Shown here piece by piece: positions 1 to 4,640 of a DNA stretch of 5,827 nt (the stretch's first letter is position 1; each line of letters starts with the position of its first letter). The notes beneath the pieces were generated by a model that saw nothing but the letters and a program-made list of their open reading frames with translations, had not been told where the DNA came from and ran no database searches. Position numbers and translations under genes: made by a program. Origin of the DNA: Kiritimatiellia bacterium (GTDB taxonomy: Bacteria; Verrucomicrobiota; Kiritimatiellia; RFP12; UBA1067); the NCBI GenBank assembly GCA_016303225.1, contig JAEDMC010000171.1, positions 1 through 5,827 on the forward strand, given 5' to 3'.

Positions 1-73
1 TCGGGAGGCGGCGAAGGGCGATGACGATTGCATCACCAAATTGACTGAATGTCGTTTTCGTGATGGTACGCTC

Positions 74-103
74 TTGCGGTTGAGGGGTGGGGTTTGATAT
101 AAT
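74..103 (+). promoter_or_regulatory. Sigma70-type promoter with perfect extended -10, upstream of the ATPase gene
   Basis: A perfect TATAAT lies at 98-103, preceded by TG at 95-96 (TGATATAAT), which is the extended -10 form. A weaker -35, TTGCGG, is at 74-79, giving an 18-base spacer. The predicted transcription start is near 110, leaving a leader of only about 14 bases that consists mostly of the ribosome binding site. It probably drives the ATPase and the hydrolase behind it. It is called from sequence match and position only. Confidence 0.6.
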
Positions 104-110
104 TTCGGGC

Positions 111-116
111 AGGAGG
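111..116 (+). promoter_or_regulatory. Shine-Dalgarno site of the ATPase gene
   Basis: AGGAGG, a full match to the anti-Shine-Dalgarno sequence, lies seven bases before the ATG at 124. It fixes the start of the ATPase and shows that this organism uses Shine-Dalgarno initiation, unlike many Bacteroidota. Confidence 0.8.
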
Positions 117-123
117 AAAGAAG

Positions 124-1581
124 ATGTTCGTAGGGCGAGAGGCAGATCTGGAAGAGTTGTCGCGGCTCTGGCGCAAGCGCGTGGCTTCGCTGGTCACGTG
201 CCGCGGTCGTCGGCGTATCGGCAAGTCGACGCTGATCGAGGAGTTCGCCCGTCGCAGCGGTGCGCGCTTCCTCAAGCTGGAGGGGAAGGCGCCTGAGCCG
301 GGTATGTCGAACAAGGTGCAGCTGGCGACGTTTCTCGAACAGCTGCGCAGGCAGACGAAGACGCGCGTCCGCTCGCTTGCGAACTGGTCGGAGGCGTTTG
401 CCGCACTGGATGCCGAGCTGGATGCTGCGAAGACGGTTGTCTTGCTCGACGAGATCTCATGGATGGGCAAGTATGATGTTGGCTTTCCGGGTGAGCTCAA
501 GATCGCGTGGGACAATCTCTTCAAGAAGCACGACCGGACGATCGTGTTCCTGTGCGGAAGCGTTTCGACGTGGATTGCGAAGAATATCCTGAACAACACG
601 GGCTTTGTCGGGCGGGCATCCTGCAACTTCGTCGTGCGCGAACTTCCGCTTGACGCCTGCGTGAAGTTCTGGGGACGCAAGGCCGCGCGCACGGCGACGC
701 GGGACATTGTGGACGTCCTGTCCGTCACCGGCGGCGTGCCGCGCTATTTGGAGGAGATAGACCCGTCGCTTTCGGCGGACGAGAATGTCCGGCGGATGTG
801 CTTTTTGCCTCAGGCGCTTTTGCGCGATGACTTCACGAAGATATTCAACGTGGTTTTCGGTGAGAACGCCGTGACCAAGCGGACAATCCTCGAGCATCTG
901 TCGGAGTGTCCGCTGACGGTTGCCGAGATCGCCGAGGCGCTGGGCGTCGAGCGCAGCGGAACGATCTCCACTCATTTGGAGGACCTTGAGGTTGCGGGAT
1001 TCGTGTCTGAAGACGCGGGGCTCGTTCCAGGTACGGATCGGACGCCCAAGCAGATGCGTTACCGCGTGTGTGACAACTATACGAGGTTCTTCCTCAAGTA
1101 CATCCAGCCGAACGCACGGACGATTGACAGCGGTTCGTTTCGGTTCAATGCGCTAGAGACGCTCAAGGGCTGGGAGACGATGCTGGGTTTGCAGTTCGAG
1201 AATCTGGTCATTGCCAACTTGCCGCGGCTGTTACCGGCGTTGGGCATGGGCAATGTGCTGCTCAAGTCCGCCGCCCCCTATCGGCAGTCGGCCACCAGGC
1301 GACGCAAGGGCTGTCAGATTGACTTGCTGCTGCAGGCTGACCGCAAGGTCTGTGTCGTCGAGATCAAGCGTCGGGCGACAATCGGAAGGGAGGTCATCGA
1401 CGAGGTCGAGTCGAAGGTGCGGTCCTTGTCGCTGCCGGCAGGCGTATCCGTGCGCACGGCCTTGGTGTACGAGGGGACGCTGGCGAAATCCGTTGAGGCC
1501 GAGGGCTACTTCGACGCCCTTGTTCCAGTCGAATCGTTGATGTACGGTAGCGAGAAAGAATTGGCATTCGGGAGGCGGTGA
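124..1581 (+). CDS. ATPase_2 / DUF234 family ATP-binding protein with a C-terminal PD-(D/E)XK-like domain
   Basis: A 485-residue cytoplasmic P-loop protein. It opens with the family signature FVGRE (residues 2-6), followed by Walker A GRRRIGKS (28-35) and Walker B VVLLDE (105-110, acidic pair D109/E110). A sensor-like strand, FLCGS, follows at 142-146. A winged-helix segment at about 250-297 (TVAEIAEALGV) precedes the DUF234-type region with CDNYTRFFLKYIQPN at 316-330. The C-terminus carries a PD-(D/E)XK-like set: FE at 358-359, ID at 399-400 and EIK at 413-415. Length and order fit the usual 440-490 residue family, so the gene appears intact. The family is common in archaea and in anaerobic bacteria, often as many paralogues, and its biological role is not established. 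DNA binding or cleavage is inferred from the folds. The start is set by AGGAGG seven bases upstream. The hydrolase gene begins three bases after the stop, suggesting co-transcription. Confidence 0.93.
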   Translation: MFVGREADLEELSRLWRKRVASLVTCRGRRRIGKSTLIEEFARRSGARFLKLEGKAPEPGMSNKVQLATFLEQLRRQTKTRVRSLANWSEAFAALDAELDAAKTVVLLDEISWMGKYDVGFPGELKIAWDNLFKKHDRTIVFLCGSVSTWIAKNILNNTGFVGRASCNFVVRELPLDACVKFWGRKAARTATRDIVDVLSVTGGVPRYLEEIDPSLSADENVRRMCFLPQALLRDDFTKIFNVVFGENAVTKRTILEHLSECPLTVAEIAEALGVERSGTISTHLEDLEVAGFVSEDAGLVPGTDRTPKQMRYRVCDNYTRFFLKYIQPNARTIDSGSFRFNALETLKGWETMLGLQFENLVIANLPRLLPALGMGNVLLKSAAPYRQSATRRRKGCQIDLLLQADRKVCVVEIKRRATIGREVIDEVESKVRSLSLPAGVSVRTALVYEGTLAKSVEAEGYFDALVPVESLMYGSEKELAFGRR

Positions 1582-1584
1582 AGA

Positions 1585-2352
1585 ATGATGTCATTGTTCA
1601 AATCAGTTTTGCGGATCATGGTGCTGGTGCTTGTCGGCATTGAGCTGATTGGATGCTGTTGCATCAATTCGCTGATGTTTCATCCGGTGCGGCAGTATGA
1701 CGCGGGGCATCCTGGCTATGTTGATATCGGGACGAACGGAGTGAAGATCGCGGCGATCGTGTGCGGACAGCAGAAGGGACGCAAGGCGCTCCTCTACTGC
1801 CATGGCAATGCGGAGGACGCGACGGGTTCGATGGAGTATCTCAAGCTGGCGGTCGGCGATAAGTTTACGATTGCGGTGGTGGATTATCCGGGATACGGGC
1901 TATCGGACGGCAGCCCCGACGAGGAGGGCTGCTATCGCGTCGTGCATCGGCTTTACGACTGGCTCGTTGAGACGCGTGGGTTCAAGCCTGAGGACATCGT
2001 CGTGGTCGGGTTCTCCATCGGAACAGGTCCGGCGACGGAATTGGCGGCGACGAAGCCGGTGGGCGGACTCGTCTTGCAGGCGCCGTATCTATCCGCGCCA
2101 CGCATCGTGACGAAGGTGCGCGTCCTGCCGATTGATCCGTTCCCGAATTTGAAGCGCATCGGCAAGATCAAGTGTCCGCTCACGATTATCCACGGCACGG
2201 ACGACTCGATCATTCCGTTCTCGCAGGGTAAGGAGCTTTTTGGCCTTGCGCCCGAGCCCAAGCAGTTTGTCGCCGTCGAAGGCGCGCACCATAACGATCT
2301 TATCGCCGTACTGGGGCTGGGTGAGTATCGAAAATTGCTGAAGGGGTTGTAA
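1585..2352 (+). CDS. Alpha/beta hydrolase of the BEM46/ABHD17-like group, probable lipoprotein
   Basis: A 255-residue serine hydrolase. The N-terminus has K6 and R10, a hydrophobic stretch (11-23, interrupted by E20) and a lipobox LIGC with the Cys at 24, followed by two further Cys. This suggests lipid anchoring to a membrane outside the cytoplasm. The catalytic core shows HGNAED (73-78, oxyanion region), DYPGYGLSDGSP (100-111), the nucleophile elbow GFSIG (142-146, S144), HGTDDSIIPF (203-212, acid D207) and GAHHND (233-238, base H236). The triad is therefore complete and the length is normal for the family. Mammalian ABHD17 members are depalmitoylases, but the substrate of bacterial relatives is generally unknown and none is claimed here. 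The start at 1585 is supported by GGGAGG at 1570-1575, inside the end of the ATPase gene. An ATG at 1588 is the alternative. The stop overlaps the next start as TAATG, implying coupling to a third gene that is now only a stub. Confidence 0.92.
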   Translation: MMSLFKSVLRIMVLVLVGIELIGCCCINSLMFHPVRQYDAGHPGYVDIGTNGVKIAAIVCGQQKGRKALLYCHGNAEDATGSMEYLKLAVGDKFTIAVVDYPGYGLSDGSPDEEGCYRVVHRLYDWLVETRGFKPEDIVVVGFSIGTGPATELAATKPVGGLVLQAPYLSAPRIVTKVRVLPIDPFPNLKRIGKIKCPLTIIHGTDDSIIPFSQGKELFGLAPEPKQFVAVEGAHHNDLIAVLGLGEYRKLLKGL

Positions 2353-2420
2353 TGAAAAGACGAGACTTTATCCGAGGGGCGGCGTCCGATCGGCAATGCA
2401 GGAGTGTTTCAATCGCATAA
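2352..2420 (+). pseudogene. Stub of a Tat-exported protein: twin-arginine signal start followed by early stop
   Basis: The frame starts at an ATG sharing one base with the hydrolase stop (TAATG). It encodes MKRRDFIRGAAS, which matches the n-region and twin-arginine motif (RRxF[L/I]) of Tat signal peptides. The expected hydrophobic stretch never follows. The frame continues as DRQCRSVSIA and stops at 2418-2420, giving 22 codons in all. The simplest reading is that the 5' end of a real third gene survives while its body was lost by deletion or by insertion of the operon to the right. An 8-base palindrome, CCGATCGG (2386-2393), lies exactly where the Tat-like sequence ends. Alternatives are a meaningless short frame, although the motif match, start overlap and operon position together argue against that, or an assembly join. 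Confidence 0.55.
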
Positions 2421-2460
2421 TTTGTCATTATTTCATAAAAAACCAATTTACTTTAAATTA

Positions 2461-2470
2461 CCCCCCCCCC
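2461..2470 (+). repeat. C10 homopolymer tract flanked by AATTA / TAATT
   Basis: Ten consecutive C residues lie between AATTA (2456-2460) and TAATT (2471-2475), a perfect 5-base inverted repeat. The tract ends three bases before the -35 element of the downstream promoter and would occupy roughly positions -48 to -39 relative to the predicted start. Homopolymers of this length are prone to slipped-strand length change. The count may also be uncertain for sequencing reasons. Confidence 0.85.
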
Positions 2471-2473
2471 TAA

Positions 2474-2502
2474 TTGCATATAGGCGCGGAAAATGCTAAA
2501 AT
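2474..2502 (+). promoter_or_regulatory. Sigma70-type extended -10 promoter of the exported-protein operon
   Basis: The -35 is TTGCAT (2474-2479) and the -10 is TAAAAT (2497-2502), with an optimal 17-base spacer. TG at 2494-2495 precedes the -10 in the extended form (TGCTAAAAT). The predicted start is near 2509, leaving about 31 bases of leader before the ATG at 2540. The AT-rich sequence at 2435-2460 could act as a distal UP element, displaced by the C tract. Confidence 0.65.
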
Positions 2503-2539
2503 ATCCACGCATATTTTGTCCGAGATTAGATAGTCGATT

Positions 2540-3286
2540 ATGCAAAGGAGCTGCGCAATTTTGCTGGTGTCGGGGCTGATTGCTGCGTCCGGTGTTGTCG
2601 GTCGCGCGGTCACGGTCGGCGAAAACGCCTTGCTGCTTGATGTGGAGAGCAGCGGGGTGGATTGCTATGCCGACGGCACCCGGGCGGTCGACGGTGAGTA
2701 TTACGCCTTGGTGGCGATCGCTCCGAGGGTGCAATTCGCCGGTTTTGCCGCCGACGGCTCGTTGGTGGACGGCGAGAACGCGCGCGTCTTGTTCCGGCGG
2801 CCGTTGGCCAAGGATGGGCGTTGCCCCAAGACCAGCGTGGCCATCGACGAGACGGCGGTGGCGTCCGGCGAGCGGCTGCTGTTGGCATTGCTCGATACGC
2901 GCTCGACGGTGCGCTCCGGGGCGGCGTTCCGAGTGGACGGCTGGGCGGCGGTCGCCGCACCGCAGGTGGCGCCGTCGTCCGGCTTCTACGCGATGACCGG
3001 CGCGAGTTCGGCGGCGATGGTTCGTTCCGCCGTGCCGGCGGGGACGCCGCAGCCGCGCATCGCGGCGATTCGCCGCGAGGGGGCGGAGGTGGTGCTGACT
3101 GTGACCGGCACGACGCCGGTGCTGGACTACAACGTGGCGGCGGGGGCGGCGCCGGACCGGTTGGACGCCGCCGGGGCGGCGCGGTCGGCGGTGGCCGGCG
3201 ATGAATCGCGGCCGATCGAGCTGCGCGTGGAGGCGGGCGCGGGCAGCGGCTTCTTCCGGGTCGTGCGCGACGGGGGTGAGCAATGA
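2540..3286 (+). CDS. Exported protein of unknown function with a C-terminal 'FFRV' module
   Basis: A 248-residue first gene of the exported-protein operon, not recognised as a named family. The N-terminus MQRSCAILLVSGLIAASGVV is a plausible Sec signal peptide, with cleavage near residues 22-23 (GRA|V). The mature part looks beta-rich. A first section (about 25-140) includes the hydrophobic strands YYALVAIA and LLLALLDT. A linker follows, then a C-terminal section (about 170-245) ending GSGFFRVVRD. That ending resembles the 'xxFYRV' module seen at the C-terminus of many secreted PVC-group proteins, which is recognition by pattern and not proof. The start is unusual: no Shine-Dalgarno lies upstream of the ATG at 2540, while AAAGGAG (2544-2550) sits just inside the gene and could serve TTG at 2561. 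ATG is preferred because it keeps the basic n-region of the signal. The stop overlaps the next start (ATGA). Confidence 0.8.
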   Translation: MQRSCAILLVSGLIAASGVVGRAVTVGENALLLDVESSGVDCYADGTRAVDGEYYALVAIAPRVQFAGFAADGSLVDGENARVLFRRPLAKDGRCPKTSVAIDETAVASGERLLLALLDTRSTVRSGAAFRVDGWAAVAAPQVAPSSGFYAMTGASSAAMVRSAVPAGTPQPRIAAIRREGAEVVLTVTGTTPVLDYNVAAGAAPDRLDAAGAARSAVAGDESRPIELRVEAGAGSGFFRVVRDGGEQ

Positions 3287-4095
3287 AGCTGTTGATGGCG
3301 ACGCTGGGCGCGCTGTTCGCCGCGGTGGCGGCGGCGGTTGAGGTGGATACGCTGAACGGCTCCAACTTGCTGGGGCTGGTGCGGATAACCAGCGACGCCG
3401 AGTATCTGCCGATCGCGGTCGCCTGCGGCGCGGTCGGGTGGGGCGACGCGGCGCCGTCGGCTGACGCCCTGGTGCTGACTGCCGGGCTGGCGCCGGGCGA
3501 TTCGCTTTACGTCTACGACCGCGTCAATGCGCAATACCGGGTGTTCGACCTGGTGCGCAACGAAGACGGCGACGAGTGGCGGGGCCGCAACGTGGTGCAT
3601 GTGAGCGACGGCCAGGCGGAGGAAGTGGCGGGCGCGGCGGCGGGCGATACGCCTCTCGCCGTCGGCTACGGGGTCTGGCTGCACCGTCCGGGGGCGGCGA
3701 AGCGGGCGAACCAGACGGTGCTGGTCGTCGGCCAGGTGCTGAAGTCCGAGGTGACGGTCGAGCTGGCGGCGGCGCCGGCCGGCAAGGCGTTCGGGCAGAC
3801 GCTGTTCGGCGTGCCGGCGACGGCGACGGGCGACTTCCAGCTCAACGGCGGAGCGGTCGACTGGGCGACTGCGGGGGCGGCGGCAGGCGACGAGATCCGG
3901 GTGCCGCAGGCGGACGGCTCGTTGACGACGATCCGCTTCGACGGCACGAAGTGGACGCGCCGGTACTACACGATCGTCAATGGCGTCAAGCGGCTGAAGA
4001 CCGACAACAACCCGGCGCTCACCGCCGGCACGGCGGCGTGGTATGCCCGCAAGGCCGGAGGCGGCGCGATGTCCGTCACCTGGGAGGCGCTATGA
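3283..4095 (+). CDS. Exported protein with two related halves, unknown function
   Basis: A 270-residue protein with a short Sec signal (MKLLMATLGALFAAVAAA, cleavage near 18). Two segments share the same layout. The first has GDSLYV (72-77), W99 and GVWLHR (130-135). The second has GDEIRV (202-207), W224 and AAWYAR (251-256). Each ends in a hydrophobic-W-x-x-R strand followed by small or charged residues, so an internal duplication is likely. The architecture (a GD turn, a central W, then a W-x-x-R strand) recalls paralogous exported proteins of Verrucomicrobia such as the TIGR02597 type, but I cannot confirm membership. No catalytic motif is visible, so a structural or surface role is inferred. 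The start at 3283 overlaps the previous stop (ATGA), with GGGGGTGAG just upstream as a modest ribosome binding site. The stop likewise overlaps the next start. Confidence 0.85.
   Translation: MKLLMATLGALFAAVAAAVEVDTLNGSNLLGLVRITSDAEYLPIAVACGAVGWGDAAPSADALVLTAGLAPGDSLYVYDRVNAQYRVFDLVRNEDGDEWRGRNVVHVSDGQAEEVAGAAAGDTPLAVGYGVWLHRPGAAKRANQTVLVVGQVLKSEVTVELAAAPAGKAFGQTLFGVPATATGDFQLNGGAVDWATAGAAAGDEIRVPQADGSLTTIRFDGTKWTRRYYTIVNGVKRLKTDNNPALTAGTAAWYARKAGGGAMSVTWEAL
4082..4087 (+). promoter_or_regulatory. Shine-Dalgarno deciding the start of the PEP-CTERM gene
   Basis: GGGAGG lies inside the last codons of the preceding gene and four bases before the ATG at 4092. The same reading frame is open further upstream, back to at least 3576, overlapping the preceding gene. 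This site, the ATGA overlap and the signal peptide that begins here show that 4092 is the real start. Confidence 0.7.
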
Positions 4096-4640
4096 GGGCG
4101 GCGGGTTGGATAGTGGCCTTGGCGACTGCGATGACGGCGTGCACACTCCGCGCCGATCTGCTCTACTGGATGATCGACGGCGAGGCCAGCGAGAGCTTCG
4201 CGGAGGCGTATGTGCAGACGCTGAAAAGCGCCGGCGACAATGCCGACAACGTGGTCGCGTTGCTGTACTCGCTCAACACGTCCTCCGGCGATCGGATTGA
4301 CTACAAACCGGTCGTCGGCATCGAGAGCGTGGACGGCGCCGGGTGGATGTTCGACGGCTGGAGCATCTCGGCCGAGATTTCGGCCGATCCCGCCTTGGTC
4401 TACGGCGTCCAGCTCGGGGTGCTCGGAGAGGACAACTCCTTCACCGCGCAGTTCTCGTCCGAACAGCTGACCTATAAAAGCCTGGATGAGATGGAGGCCG
4501 TGCAGAAGAGCGCAGTCGGCACCTACGACCAGGCCTGGAATCTGGCGACGGCCGTCTGGGCCGTGCCCGAGCCGAACGGGGCGCTGCTGGTGCTGGTCGG
4601 CACGGCGCTCCTGGCCTTACGGAGGAGGTGCAATGCGTAG
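4092..4640 (+). CDS. Small PEP-CTERM sorting-signal protein
   Basis: A 182-residue exported protein. The N-terminus MRAAGWIVALATAMTACTLRA is a signal peptide, with cleavage likely after A21 (before DLLYW). MTAC at 14-17 is a weak lipobox alternative. The mature part (22-157) is acidic and matches no named enzyme family I recognise. The C-terminus is a textbook PEP-CTERM tail: VPEP at 158-161, a hydrophobic helix (ALLVLVGTALLAL), then the basic cluster RRR, ending CNA. Such tails are processed by exosortase (EpsH-type) in Gram-negative bacteria that make extracellular polysaccharide. No exosortase is present in this window. The start is set by GGGAGG and the ATGA overlap. The last 8 bases overlap the next gene, and the RRR codons (CGG AGG AGG) contain that gene's Shine-Dalgarno. 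Confidence 0.9.
   Translation: MRAAGWIVALATAMTACTLRADLLYWMIDGEASESFAEAYVQTLKSAGDNADNVVALLYSLNTSSGDRIDYKPVVGIESVDGAGWMFDGWSISAEISADPALVYGVQLGVLGEDNSFTAQFSSEQLTYKSLDEMEAVQKSAVGTYDQAWNLATAVWAVPEPNGALLVLVGTALLALRRRCNA
4621..4628 (+). promoter_or_regulatory. Strong Shine-Dalgarno of the fourth operon gene, embedded in the PEP-CTERM Arg codons
   Basis: GGAGGAGG ends four bases before the ATG at 4633. It also spells the Arg-Arg-Arg of the preceding protein's sorting tail, so one sequence does two jobs. It is the strongest ribosome binding site in the operon, suggesting that the fourth product is translated efficiently. Confidence 0.85.

Larger units (their letters stand above)
2421..2539. other. 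AT-rich intergenic island between the two transcription units
   Basis: This stretch is strikingly richer in A and T than everything around it. It contains A/T runs (2435-2460), the C10 tract, the promoter of the downstream operon and an untranslated leader of about 31 bases. I see no convincing intrinsic terminator for the upstream unit: no GC-rich hairpin is followed by a T run. Confidence 0.7.

Noticed and set aside
1..23. Similarity between the window start (TCGGGAGGCGG, then GAAG, GATG) and the ATPase gene end at 1568-1578
   Set aside because: An 11-base exact match of purine- and GC-rich sequence including a Shine-Dalgarno-like core. It could hint at a paralogous upstream gene end but is easily explained by chance.
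31..65. Inverted repeat CATCAC / GTGATG with a 23-base loop
   Set aside because: Six-base arms with a long loop and no T run do not make a terminator, and no operator evidence supports a regulatory call.
2..97. Possible C-terminal tail of an upstream gene, open from the window edge to TGA at 95-97
   Set aside because: About 31 codons with no recognisable motif, running through the predicted promoter. Other frames stop sooner, but this is too short to support a call.
33..728. Antisense open frame of 231 codons opposite the ATPase gene
   Set aside because: It lies over the promoter, start and Walker A and B region of a clearly real gene. Its Ser/Arg-rich composition is typical of a shadow frame.
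2422..2457. Second promoter candidate with TTGTCA (2422-2427)
   Set aside because: No acceptable -10 occurs at 16-18 bases; the nearest A/T hexamer is too far away.
2453..3365. Two antisense open frames over the first operon gene, one reading through the C10 tract as GGG codons
   Set aside because: Both are His/Arg/Pro-rich low-complexity translations with no ribosome site, explained by the GC3 bias of the sense gene.
3576..4091. Upstream extension of the PEP-CTERM gene in the same frame
   Set aside because: The extension is Gly/Arg-rich and overlaps the coherent second operon protein. The signal peptide, GGGAGG and ATGA overlap all place the start at 4092.
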